11,289 nt of DNA, taken from contig DDBM01000149.1 in assembly GCA_002333125.1 (NCBI GenBank), positions 502 to 11,790 of the forward strand, in the 5' to 3' direction. Source of the DNA: Moraxellaceae bacterium UBA2032 (GTDB lineage Bacteria > Pseudomonadota > Gammaproteobacteria > Pseudomonadales > Moraxellaceae). This document shows positions 1-6,696 of this stretch, piece by piece. The notes below the pieces were generated by a model. The model had not been told where the DNA came from and did not search any database. It worked only from the letters and a program-made list of their open reading frames with translations. Made by a program: the position numbers and the translations under genes. How positions within the stretch are numbered: the stretch's first letter is position 1; every line of letters starts with the position of its first letter.

Positions 1-127
1 CTTCTGGAGCTGGAGCAGCAGCTTCAGCAGCAGGAGCTTCAACAGGAGCTTCTTCTTTTTTTGCACAGCCAGCAAAAGCCAAAGCAGCAATGATAGCAGC
101 AGATATAGCGATATTCTTGATTTGCAT
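1..127 (-). CDS. Ala/Pro/Glu-rich small lipoprotein, N-terminal part (cut by window edge)
   Basis: Reading the minus strand from an ATG at 127-125 gives 42 open codons to the window edge. The product begins MQIKNIAISAAIIAALAFAG and continues with Cys21, Ala and two Lys. This is a type II (lipoprotein) signal peptide: short charged start, Ala/Ile-rich hydrophobic core, then F-A-G-C as lipobox. The -3 residue is Phe, not the usual Leu, so the box is imperfect. After the Cys the chain is a repetitive run of Glu, Ala and Pro, a low-complexity tether. A purine-rich GAGAGAA lies just upstream of the start as a plausible ribosome binding site. Small lipoproteins of this composition are common in gammaproteobacteria and usually unassigned. 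Function unknown; the C-terminus is outside the window. Confidence 0.7.
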   Translation of the reverse strand, partial: MQIKNIAISAAIIAALAFAGCAKKEEAPVEAPAAEAAAPAPE

Positions 128-149
128 GATGTTTCTCTCGAGTTGCAAA

Positions 150-163
150 GTAATGCTCATTAC
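150..163. promoter_or_regulatory. Short inverted repeat upstream of the minus-strand lipoprotein gene
   Basis: GTAATG-CT-CATTAC is a perfect 6+6 inverted repeat with a 2-nt centre, 23 nt upstream of the lipoprotein start. It could be an operator or a 5'-UTR hairpin; nothing identifies a regulator. The rest of the 244-nt gap (128-371) separates divergent genes and must hold both promoters. A weak -10 for the rightward operon is TATTAT at 328-333, but no convincing -35 accompanies it. Confidence 0.3.
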
Positions 164-371
164 GACCCGCCTTTTGAATACTGACTCAGTATGTTCAAAA
201 AAACAGCATCTCGGTAAGCGGCGCGAACATTCTAACAGTATATTTTCTAAAAATCACTACCTTTGTAGGACAATTTGCAATTAGATGTTTTTTTGTTGAT
301 TTTAAGTAGTGAAATGTTACGTGTGGTTATTATACACTGTTTTATTAGTTTGCGATTAGTGGTGTTTAATA

Positions 372-1223
372 ATGAAGTATGTCATATATTTGTTGGTATC
401 GGTTTCTTGCATTCTTTCTGGGTGCAGTGCTTTAGTCTCCTCAAAGGTACAAAAGTTTGGCCAAGATTTTTCTTCTGCTATTTTGGAAAGTGATGACCCT
501 GTGATGATACAGCAGGCTTTACCTGCATATTTGTTGCTTTTAGATGGGCTAATTAAAAATCAACCCCAAAATGTGACGTTGTTAAATGCAGCTGCAAAGT
601 TAAATACCGCGTATGCCAGTGCTTTTGTGCAAGACTTGCCGCGTAGTCAGTCTTTAAATGACAAAGCATTTAAATATGCTGTTGAGGCGGTGTGTTTGCA
701 AAAAAAGTCGTTGTGTCAGTTACAAAAAGCTCCGATTGACGAGCTAGCACCTAGTTTAGCATTAGCCACCAAGCAAGATGTAATGGCTTTATTTACCTTA
801 GGTAGTGTTTGGGCTGCGTGGATTCAGCAACATAGTGAAGATTGGAATGCCATTGCTGATTTAGCCCGTGTAAAAATGATTATGAATCGAGTGCTTGAAT
901 TAGATGAAAACTATCAACAAGGTGAGGCGCACTTATATTTAGGCGTATTAGCAACTTTGTTATCACCCGCATTAGGTGGTCAGCCTGAGATTGGTAAGCA
1001 ACATTTTGAAAAGGCATTAACTTTGTCGCAACAACAAAATTTAATCGCTAAGGTTTATTATGCTAAATATTATGCACGTGGTATTTTTGACCGTGAGTTA
1101 CACGATAAACTGCTAAATGAGGTGTTATCGGCTAACCCACGTGCAAATCAGTTTACTTTGAGCAATATATTGGCTCAACAACAAGCAAAAACTTTATTGC
1201 AATCAGCCGATGACTATTTTTAA
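372..1223 (+). CDS. tatT: TRAP transporter TatT component family lipoprotein
   Basis: A 283-aa protein with a lipoprotein signal peptide: the hydrophobic N-terminus ends in L-S-G-C, so Cys18 would be lipidated. The rest is helical and matches the TatT (TRAP T-component) family by pattern. Landmarks are ALPAYLLLLDGLI (49-61), LLNAAAKLNTAYASAFVQD (70-88), GEAHLYLGVL (184-193), a conserved VYYAKYYAR (228-236) and a C-terminal SNILAQQQAKTLL (264-276). In T. pallidum the TatT homologue forms a trimer of degenerate TPR helices that associates with the binding protein; by analogy this one sits on a membrane facing the periplasm and hands ligand to DctP. It is first in a cluster with dctP, dctQ and dctM, 75 nt ahead of dctP. 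The start is supported by the signal peptide; the SD (AGTGGTG) is weak. Cys108 and Cys115 could form a disulfide (inference). Confidence 0.85.
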   Translation: MKYVIYLLVSVSCILSGCSALVSSKVQKFGQDFSSAILESDDPVMIQQALPAYLLLLDGLIKNQPQNVTLLNAAAKLNTAYASAFVQDLPRSQSLNDKAFKYAVEAVCLQKKSLCQLQKAPIDELAPSLALATKQDVMALFTLGSVWAAWIQQHSEDWNAIADLARVKMIMNRVLELDENYQQGEAHLYLGVLATLLSPALGGQPEIGKQHFEKALTLSQQQNLIAKVYYAKYYARGIFDRELHDKLLNEVLSANPRANQFTLSNILAQQQAKTLLQSADDYF

Positions 1224-1298
1224 GCACTTATTTACAATATGCGACCTTTGATGGTTGTTGTTAACTATTAAACCTGCGGCTACTTTTGAGAAAAGACT

Positions 1299-2300
1299 AT
1301 GAAAAAAACAGCGTTATTATTGGTCAGCTTAATGGCCATTACCACTCAGTCATACGCCTTAACTTTAAAAGTAGCGACATTGTCTCCCGATGGTTCGGCA
1401 TGGATGACCAAAATGCGTGCAGGGGCAAGCGAAATAGAAGCTAAAACCCAAAAACGCGTGGTATTTAAATTTTATACTGGCGGCACAATGGGTAATGACC
1501 GTGCCGTATTAAACAAAATTAAAATTGGTCAGCTGCAAGGTGGTGCAGTGACCATTGGTAGCTTGGCAGACTTTTATAAAGATGCCCAAATTTATGCAAT
1601 GCCTTTGTTGTTTAAAAGCTTTGCCGAAGTCGATTATGTGCGCCAAAAATTTGACCCTATGCTTTCTAAAGGTTTAGAGCAGGGTGGTATGGTAAACTTT
1701 GGCTTTGCAGAAGCAGGGTTTGCTTATGCGATGTCAAAAACAGCACCTATTCCTTCGGTAGCTGAGTTGCGTAAGCATCGTGTGTGGATTCCAGAAAATG
1801 ATATTCAATCTGCCGAGACCTTAAAAGCCTTTCAAGTATCGCCTATTCCATTATCACTAGCTGATGTGTTGCCAAGTTTACAAACGGGCATTATTGATAC
1901 TGTTGCTTCTTCACCTATTGGTACGTTGGCGTTGCAATGGCATACACAGGTTAAATATCTAACCGATTTACCCTTAAGTTATATTATGGGTGTATTAGCC
2001 ATCGACCAAAAAGCCTTTAATAAAATAGAGGCTGCCGACCAAGCCGTGGTGCGTGAAGTAATGCAGCGTGCTTTTAAAGATATTGATGCCCAAAACAGAC
2101 AAGACAACGTGGCTGCTTATAACTCCTTGCTTAAACAAGGAATTAAAGCCGTTAAACCAAGTGAAAAAGAACTGGTTGATTGGGAAAAAGCAGGGGCAGC
2201 CGCGTCAGAACGTATCGAAAAAGCGGGTGTAGTCAATGCGACAACATGGAAGTCAGTGCAAGACTATCTCAAAACATTTAAGACTAATGCAAAGTCATGA
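1299..2300 (+). CDS. dctP: TRAP transporter periplasmic substrate-binding protein, DctP family
   Basis: A 333-aa protein with a Sec signal peptide, probable cleavage after Tyr19-Ala20. The mature chain begins LTLKVATLSPDGSAWMTKM, the typical first strand of DctP-type solute receptors. Other family marks are FYTGGTMGNDRAVLNKIKIG (58-77), MPLLFKSFAEVDYVR (101-115), RVWIPEND (161-168) and LPSLQTGIIDTVASSPIG (191-208). By eye, Arg161 aligns with the main carboxylate-binding Arg of the family (Arg147 of SiaP). The second Arg seen in SiaP (Arg127) appears absent, the local sequence being FAYAMSK, so the ligand may not be a classical C4-dicarboxylate or sialic acid. A GAGAAAAG ribosome binding site lies at about 1286-1293. 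The stop overlaps the dctQ start by 4 nt, implying translational coupling. Family assignment is firm; substrate is unknown. Confidence 0.93.
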   Translation: MKKTALLLVSLMAITTQSYALTLKVATLSPDGSAWMTKMRAGASEIEAKTQKRVVFKFYTGGTMGNDRAVLNKIKIGQLQGGAVTIGSLADFYKDAQIYAMPLLFKSFAEVDYVRQKFDPMLSKGLEQGGMVNFGFAEAGFAYAMSKTAPIPSVAELRKHRVWIPENDIQSAETLKAFQVSPIPLSLADVLPSLQTGIIDTVASSPIGTLALQWHTQVKYLTDLPLSYIMGVLAIDQKAFNKIEAADQAVVREVMQRAFKDIDAQNRQDNVAAYNSLLKQGIKAVKPSEKELVDWEKAGAAASERIEKAGVVNATTWKSVQDYLKTFKTNAKS

Positions 2301-2803
2301 AGTTAGTTATACAGCGTGTGTTGTATGTCGTGCATCGGCTTGAAGACAGTATTTTGGTTGCCTTATTATTGGCAATGATTGTGCTGGCCGTGACTCAAAT
2401 TGCCTTACGTAATGGCTTTGATACGGGTATTACGTGGGCTGATGCTTTATTAAGAGTGATGGTGTTATGGATTGCGCTACTTGGCGCAATGGTTGCGAGC
2501 CGAGAGCGACAACATATTAGTATTGATGTTATTTCGCGATTTTTACCCAAAATGGCACAACGTGCAACCCAAGTATTAAGCTCGATTTTTGCGGCGGTTA
2601 TTTGTTTTATTTTAGCTAAATACAGTTTTAACTTTGTGCAAATGGAGTATGAAGCACCAAGCATGGCTTTTGCTAACGTGCCTACATGGTTATGTGAAAG
2701 CATTATGCCCATTAGCTTTGCTATTATGTCATTACGCTACTTTTTATTTGCCGTGCAAGATGCCTTTTGGGGGCTTGCCATTCAAACGGAATCCCCTCAG
2801 TGA
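2297..2803 (+). CDS. dctQ: TRAP transporter small permease subunit, DctQ family
   Basis: A 168-aa integral membrane protein with four predicted hydrophobic helices, roughly residues 18-36, 50-68, 93-112 and 132-155. The family signature lies across helix 2 and the following loop: WADALLRVMVLWIALLGAMV (47-66), then RERQHISIDV (69-78), the 'H-I-x-V/I-D' element of DctQ proteins. In TRAP systems this subunit pairs with DctM in the inner membrane and helps dock the binding protein. Start ATG 2297 overlaps the dctP stop (ATGA) and the dctQ stop overlaps the dctM start (GTGA), so the three genes appear to be translated as a coupled unit. Length is normal for the family. Confidence 0.92.
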   Translation: MKLVIQRVLYVVHRLEDSILVALLLAMIVLAVTQIALRNGFDTGITWADALLRVMVLWIALLGAMVASRERQHISIDVISRFLPKMAQRATQVLSSIFAAVICFILAKYSFNFVQMEYEAPSMAFANVPTWLCESIMPISFAIMSLRYFLFAVQDAFWGLAIQTESPQ

Positions 2804-4077
2804 CTTTGTTTTTGGTTGTTTGCTTAATTACATTAGCTTTATTAGGTGCGCCTTTATTTACTATTTTGGCAGGTGCAGCCATTTTAGGTTTTATGCAGCA
2901 AGACATAGATTTAGCCATTTTGGGGGTAGAGTTATATCGTCTAGTTGACACCCCCATTTTGTTGGCTTTGCCTTTATTTACTTATGCAGGTTATGTATTG
3001 GGAGAGGGGCAGACCTCACAACGCTTAGTTCGTTTAACACGCGCACTGGTAGGAGGCTTGCCCAGTGGTTTAGCCATTGTTGCACTATGTACTTGTGCTT
3101 TTTTTACCGCATTTACAGGTGCGAGTGGCGCAACTATCGTGGCATTGGGGGCGTTGTTGTATCCTGCATTAAAACAAGCAGGTTATCCCGAAAAATTTTC
3201 TTTAGGCTTGGTGACAACATCGGGTTCTTTGGGGTTGTTATTACCGCCTTCTTTACCCTTAATTTTATATGCGATTATCGCTCAGCAATTGCCTCAGGGT
3301 TCGGGGGTGACTATTGAAGGGATTTTTAAAGCAGGTTTACTACCTGTCTTACTCATGATTGTTCTACTTTCTTTATACAGTATGTGGATAACACGTAAAC
3401 ATCCCATCCCACTGCAAGCATTTTCAAAAACCGAACTTAAACTAGCCATTAAAGAAGCTAAATGGGAAGTTCCTTTGCCATTTTTTGTCTTGGGTGGCAT
3501 TTATGGGGGCTTTTTTGCGGTGTCCGAAGCGGCGGCGGTAACTGCGCTATATGTAACGGTAGTGACGGTTTTTATTCATCGTGAAATCTCGTTTAAACAG
3601 CTTTTTGTGATTATGCGTGAGTCGATGGTCATGGTTGGGGCGATATTGCTCATTTTGGGTGTGGCAATGGCGTTTACCAATTGGTTAATTGATGCTGAAA
3701 TTCCCACGCGCTTATTTGAATTTGTAAAACAGCATGTAGATAGCAAATGGACATTTTTGTTATTACTAAATATATTTTTACTGGTGTTAGGCTGCTTTTT
3801 AGATATTTTTTCGGCCTTAGTCATTATGGTGCCGTTATTGTTACCGATTGCCGCAGGTTATGGTATTAACCCGATTCATTTAGGGATTATCTTTTTGGCA
3901 AATATGGAGCTAGGTTATTGTACGCCGCCTGTGGGCATGAACTTAATGATAGCAAGCTATAGATTCAAAAAGCCCATCACCGAGTTATATCAAACAACTA
4001 TTCCCTTTTTGTTGGTGTTAATGGTTGCAGTATTGATTATTACCTATGTGCCGTGGTTAAGCCTTGCTTTTTTATGA
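2800..4077 (+). CDS. dctM: TRAP transporter large permease subunit, DctM family
   Basis: A 425-aa membrane protein, almost entirely hydrophobic helices, as expected for the Na+-coupled transport subunit of a TRAP system. Hallmarks are FTGASGATIVALGALLYPAL (105-124), LVTTSGSLGLLLPPSLPLIL (137-156) and ANMELGYCTPPVGMNLMIAS (367-386), the two helical-hairpin regions of DctM. I choose GTG 2800 as start: it overlaps the dctQ TGA by 4 nt exactly as dctQ overlaps dctP, gives MTLFLVVCLITLALLGAPLF as a standard DctM N-terminus, and has CGGAA 9-13 nt upstream. A longer reading from TTG 2767 adds 11 polar residues and is unlikely. The gene ends 6 nt inside the convergent downstream gene, and no classical terminator is visible after it. 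Confidence 0.93.
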   Translation: MTLFLVVCLITLALLGAPLFTILAGAAILGFMQQDIDLAILGVELYRLVDTPILLALPLFTYAGYVLGEGQTSQRLVRLTRALVGGLPSGLAIVALCTCAFFTAFTGASGATIVALGALLYPALKQAGYPEKFSLGLVTTSGSLGLLLPPSLPLILYAIIAQQLPQGSGVTIEGIFKAGLLPVLLMIVLLSLYSMWITRKHPIPLQAFSKTELKLAIKEAKWEVPLPFFVLGGIYGGFFAVSEAAAVTALYVTVVTVFIHREISFKQLFVIMRESMVMVGAILLILGVAMAFTNWLIDAEIPTRLFEFVKQHVDSKWTFLLLLNIFLLVLGCFLDIFSALVIMVPLLLPIAAGYGINPIHLGIIFLANMELGYCTPPVGMNLMIASYRFKKPITELYQTTIPFLLVLMVAVLIITYVPWLSLAFL

Positions 4078-4115
4078 GCACATCTTGGCGGCTTTTTGCC
4101 CCTGACTGCTCATAA
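4072..4115. repeat. 9-bp inverted repeat spanning the convergent stop codons of dctM and the TPR-like gene
   Basis: TTATGAGCA (4072-4080) and TGCTCATAA (4107-4115) are perfect 9-bp inverted arms around a 26-nt loop that contains GGC...GCC. The left arm includes both stop codons (TGA of dctM; TAA of the minus-strand gene). Both mRNAs could fold a hairpin here. No T run follows the stem on either strand, so it is not a classical intrinsic terminator; it may protect 3' ends or be chance. Confidence 0.4.
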
Positions 4116-4797
4116 GCGCGCAAATTGCAGCTTGTTTTTGATACGCTCCTACTAGGCTAAGCGCAAAGATTCTTTCTTTTTGGTTTTGCGCTGCGCTGAC
4201 TTTCCATGTTAGTGAGCGTTCGACGGCATTTGCTACAACCTGTTGTGTTGTGGCATCTAGTTGTGGCCATAACGCCAAACCTAGCTCAAGGGTAGGGTGA
4301 ATAACCTCAGCTTCCCATGTGCCTAAATGATTTGCTTTTTGTAGCGCACTTTTAAAATCATCGTCTATGTCACCAAACCGCGCTTTAATAATAGCAAAAC
4401 TCATATACGCATAAGGCCATGTAGGACGTTGTTTGATAGCAGTCTCATAAGCACTCAAAATATTTTTTTTGAGCTGTTGTTGTGTGGCGGGTGTAATGTT
4501 TGGTGTATTAGCTAAATACCAAAACTGCATATCGGCATAAGCAGTCCAATAGTCGCCATTATAAGGAATGAGTGACAGTATTTGCTGGTGTTGTTGCTGT
4601 ACTTGCTCGTATTGTTGCGCTGATGGTGCGTAGTTAGAGTTTAAGTGACGTTGATGCTGCCATAACTCTAAATAACTGTTGGCCTGAAAGCTGTACACGC
4701 CTGCGATGCCTGTTTTAGCTGTCCATACAGCAAAAGCTAATACCGCCAAAAGTAACGGAAAACGAAGTAAGGGATGGTGCAGAGAGAGAGAGGGCAT
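4072..4797 (-). CDS. Membrane-anchored TPR-like protein of unknown function (possibly VpsP-like)
   Basis: A 241-aa protein read leftward from ATG 4797. A basic/His-containing N-terminus is followed by one hydrophobic segment at about residues 12-36, probably an uncleaved anchor. Residues 60-75 are very Gln-rich. Residues 78-175 look like degenerate TPR helices: PYNGDYWTAYADMQFWYLA (78-96), ILSAYETAIKQRPTWPYAYM (113-132) and an FGDIDDDFKSALQKANHLG stretch (141-159). The pattern of WPY, an acidic turn, AL..A..LG and WE recalls VpsP-type polysaccharide-biosynthesis accessory proteins, but that is from memory and weak. It has no obvious operon partner in the window: dctM converges on it and rpsP diverges from it. 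The SD is poor. An extended -10-like TGCTATATA lies on the minus strand at 4841-4833. An (AG)6 run at 4781-4792 covers codons 2-6. Confidence 0.7.
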   Translation of the reverse strand: MPSLSLHHPLLRFPLLLAVLAFAVWTAKTGIAGVYSFQANSYLELWQHQRHLNSNYAPSAQQYEQVQQQHQQILSLIPYNGDYWTAYADMQFWYLANTPNITPATQQQLKKNILSAYETAIKQRPTWPYAYMSFAIIKARFGDIDDDFKSALQKANHLGTWEAEVIHPTLELGLALWPQLDATTQQVVANAVERSLTWKVSAAQNQKERIFALSLVGAYQKQAAICALMSSQGQKAAKMCS

Positions 4798-4870
4798 GGT
4801 TTATCTAGCCTAAAAACAAAATATCAGTCGCTATATAGCACAAGTTTACAGCTTTTGTTAGCTACTGTCT

Positions 4871-4898
4871 TTTATAAGTCTAAAAATTCCCGTACAAT
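4871..4898 (+). promoter_or_regulatory. Candidate sigma-70 promoter for the rpsP operon
   Basis: TTTATA (4871-4876, 4 of 6 to the -35 consensus), a 16-nt spacer, then TACAAT (4893-4898, 5 of 6 to the -10 consensus). Transcription would begin near 4905 and leave a leader of about 95 nt before rpsP. It is the best -10 in the gap and correctly placed for a housekeeping ribosomal operon, but not experimentally supported. A perfect palindrome, GCTATATAGC, sits upstream at 4830-4839 and may belong to the divergent promoter of the minus-strand gene. Confidence 0.4.
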
Positions 4899-4930
4899 GC
4901 TCGCCCTTTGAAGGCAGTTATGCAGATAAC

Positions 4931-4986
4931 ACTTACACTAAAGAAATCTAATATCTTGTGTGAGTTTTAGCCTTAAACTCGTTTTT
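4931..4986 (+). promoter_or_regulatory. rpsP leader with two mutually exclusive hairpins, the second terminator-like
   Basis: Hairpin 1 pairs ACTTACAC (4931-4938) with GTGTGAGT (4958-4965, one G-U) and AAGA (4941-4944) with TCTT (4954-4957), with a 2-nt bulge and a 9-nt loop. Hairpin 2 pairs GAGTTT (4962-4967) with AAACTC (4975-4980), followed by G and five T (4982-4986). Positions 4962-4965 are shared, so the two cannot form together. This is the layout of an attenuator, or of a structure controlling access to the rpsP start 14 nt downstream. The stems are AT-rich and hairpin 2 has only 6 bp, so stability is modest. Confidence 0.35.
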
Positions 4987-5000
4987 GTGGATGAAACATT

Positions 5001-5246
5001 ATGGTTGTTATTCGTTTAGCTCGTGGCGGTGCCAAAAAGCGTCCTTTTTATCAAGTTGTTGTAACCGACAGCCGTAACGCCCGTGATGGTCGTTTTATCG
5101 AACGTGTTGGTTTTTTCAACCCTGTTGCTCAAGGCGCAGCCGAAAAAATTCGCTTAGATACAGACCGTTACAACTACTGGTTGAGCCAAGGTGCGCAACC
5201 TTCTGAGCGTGTTGCTCAAATTGCAAAAACAGCATTAGCTGCTTAA
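5001..5246 (+). CDS. rpsP: 30S ribosomal protein S16
   Basis: An 81-aa basic protein with the S16 N-terminal signature [18 protein letters not shown], then [20 protein letters not shown] and FNPVA, and the C-terminal [18 protein letters not shown]16 binds 16S rRNA in the body of the small subunit and is needed early in 30S assembly. Length matches the usual 80-odd residues. It heads the rpsP-rimM-trmD-rplS cluster, conserved across gammaproteobacteria, and rimM follows after 10 nt. The start is fixed by the conserved MVVIRL; the SD is weak (GGA at 4989-4991), which fits possible control through the structured leader just upstream. Confidence 0.98.
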   Translation: MVVIRLARGGAKKRPFYQVVVTDSRNARDGRFIERVGFFNPVAQGAAEKIRLDTDRYNYWLSQGAQPSERVAQIAKTALAA

Positions 5247-5256
5247 GCGATATTAT

Positions 5257-5793
5257 ATGGCAACTATTCCTACTCCCGACCAATTAATGAGTATTGGACG
5301 CGTTCAGTCCGCTTACGGTATTAAGGGCTGGGTTTGGATTTACGCTAACACCGAACCTACAACAAATATCTTTGGTTATATGCCGTGGTATTTGCAGATA
5401 GGTAAAGAGTGGCGTGAAGTTGAAGCGATAGAATGGCGTACGCAGGGTAAGGGTTTAGTTGCACAGTTTAAAGATTGCCACGACCGAAATGCTGCTGAAG
5501 CATTACACGGCGCGGTCATTTGGACAGCTAAACAAAACTTACCTGACTTGTCTGATGGCGATTATTACTGGTCTGACCTCCTAGATGCAAATGTATGGAC
5601 GGTAGATGGTAAGCTGTTAGGGCAAGTACATAGTATGATGGAAACTGGCGCAAATGATGTGTTGGTGGTTCGTCCTGTTATTGGCAGTATTGACCAACAA
5701 GAGCGTTTAATTCCTTGGATTCCAGAGCAGGTTGTGACGCTGGTTGATGTAGTCAACAAACGTTTAACCGTTGATTGGGATATTGATTTCTAA
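5257..5793 (+). CDS. rimM: Ribosome maturation factor RimM (16S rRNA processing protein)
   Basis: A 178-aa protein. RimM binds S19 in the 30S head and helps mature the 3' domain of 16S rRNA. The N-terminal RimM domain opens with SIGRVQSAYGIKGWVWI (12-28). Family elements are QGKGLVAQFKDCHDRNAAEA (63-82) and DGDYYWSDLLDANV (100-113), which leads into the C-terminal PRC-barrel with METGANDVLVVRP (128-140) and ERLIPWIPEQVV (149-160). The conserved YYW and IPW motifs are intact. It follows rpsP by 10 nt and precedes trmD by 33 nt, so it is surely cotranscribed. There is no strong SD in the 10-nt gap, suggesting coupling to rpsP translation. Confidence 0.97.
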   Translation: MATIPTPDQLMSIGRVQSAYGIKGWVWIYANTEPTTNIFGYMPWYLQIGKEWREVEAIEWRTQGKGLVAQFKDCHDRNAAEALHGAVIWTAKQNLPDLSDGDYYWSDLLDANVWTVDGKLLGQVHSMMETGANDVLVVRPVIGSIDQQERLIPWIPEQVVTLVDVVNKRLTVDWDIDF

Positions 5794-5826
5794 TCATGTG
5801 CTTTTATTTACTCTAGTAGAGAAGCT

Positions 5827-6603
5827 ATGTGGTTTGGTGTCATTACCTTATTTCCTGAGATGTTTTTGGCTTTAACGAGTCATGGCATGACAGGGCGTGC
5901 GGTTAATCAAGGTTTAATACAGCTCGAAACATGGAATCCGCGTGACTTTACACAGGATAACTATCGCCGCGTTGACGAACGTCCGTATGGTGGTGGGCCT
6001 GGTATGGTTATGCTTGTTGAGCCTTTGGCAAAAGCCATTGAGGCAGCAAAACAACGCGCAGCAGCATTAGGTTTTAATGCGCCTGTGATTTATTTGTCTC
6101 CTCAAGGACGGCGTTTTGATGAAGCGGCAACACTCAAACTAGGCCAACATCAAGGTCTGATTTTGTTGTGTGGTCGTTATGAAGGTGTTGATGAGCGTCT
6201 AATTCAGCGATACGTTGATGCAGAATGGTCAGTCGGTGATTATGTGTTATCGGGCGGTGAATTGCCTGCCATGATTATGATTGATGCCATTAGTCGGCGT
6301 ATTGAGGGTGTATTGGGTGATAGTCAATCAGCACAGCAAGACTCTTTTGTGTCGGGCTTGTTAGATTGTCCACATTATACTCGCCCCGAAGTTTATGAAG
6401 GTGATGTAGTGCCTTCGGTATTACTCTCTGGTAATCACGCCAAAATACAGCAATGGCGTTTGCAAGAAAGTTTAAAACGTACCTTAGCACGTCGCCCCGA
6501 TTTATTAGCGTCTGCACCTTTAAGTGCAGAGCAACGTCGTTTGTTAGCCCAGTTAAAAAATGAGCAGACAGGTGATGACATAGGTCAGTCTAATATAGGC
6601 TGA
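5827..6603 (+). CDS. trmD: tRNA (guanine-37-N1)-methyltransferase TrmD
   Basis: A 258-aa SPOUT-class enzyme that transfers methyl from S-adenosylmethionine to N1 of G37, next to the anticodon of certain tRNAs, preventing +1 frameshifting. It begins [13 protein letters not shown], typical for the family. It carries [14 protein letters not shown] (49-62), the SAM-binding trefoil-knot elements [11 protein letters not shown] (89-99) and [12 protein letters not shown] (114-125), and [20 protein letters not shown] (133-152). In [16 protein letters not shown], Asp172 corresponds to the catalytic acid of the family and the HYTRP tail contacts tRNA. A GAGAAG ribosome binding site lies just before the ATG. 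Length is normal; the last ten residues are a non-conserved tail. Confidence 0.98.
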   Translation: MWFGVITLFPEMFLALTSHGMTGRAVNQGLIQLETWNPRDFTQDNYRRVDERPYGGGPGMVMLVEPLAKAIEAAKQRAAALGFNAPVIYLSPQGRRFDEAATLKLGQHQGLILLCGRYEGVDERLIQRYVDAEWSVGDYVLSGGELPAMIMIDAISRRIEGVLGDSQSAQQDSFVSGLLDCPHYTRPEVYEGDVVPSVLLSGNHAKIQQWRLQESLKRTLARRPDLLASAPLSAEQRRLLAQLKNEQTGDDIGQSNIG

Positions 6604-6659
6604 GACTTTAACGGTTATATGCGCCGAGTATTGCTACTCATAGCCTCTGTAACTATTTG

Positions 6660-6673
6660 ATAGATATATCTAT
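6660..6673. promoter_or_regulatory. 14-bp perfect palindrome in the trmD-rplS gap
   Basis: ATAGATATATCTAT is a perfect palindrome in the 93-nt gap between trmD and rplS, 24 nt before the rplS start. A smaller hairpin, GAGTA-TTGC-TACTC, lies upstream at 6626-6639. With no loop the palindrome would make only a short RNA hairpin. It could affect translation of rplS, whose product is needed in excess over TrmD and RimM, or be a protein site. Confidence 0.3.
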
Positions 6674-6696
6674 TAAAACTTTTTAGGAGTTTTACC

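Noticed and set aside
90..493. Two short plus-strand open frames (90-284 and 275-493)
   Set aside because: The first is antisense to the lipoprotein gene start and spans its upstream region, with no SD or recognisable product; the second overlaps the real tatT start out of frame.
2395..3824. Several 68-105 codon frames antisense or out of frame within dctQ and dctM
   Set aside because: They lie wholly or mostly inside well-supported membrane protein genes, lack ribosome binding sites and resemble no family.
4991..5077. Small out-of-frame ORF overlapping the start of rpsP (ATG at 4991)
   Set aside because: Its ATG lies in the spacer between the weak GGA and the rpsP start, it has no SD of its own, and the translation looks like frame-shadow sequence.
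6657..6685. Possible internal promoter for rplS starting with TTGATA
   Set aside because: No -10 hexamer occurs at 16-18 nt spacing (TTTTTA is the best), so it does not stand up.
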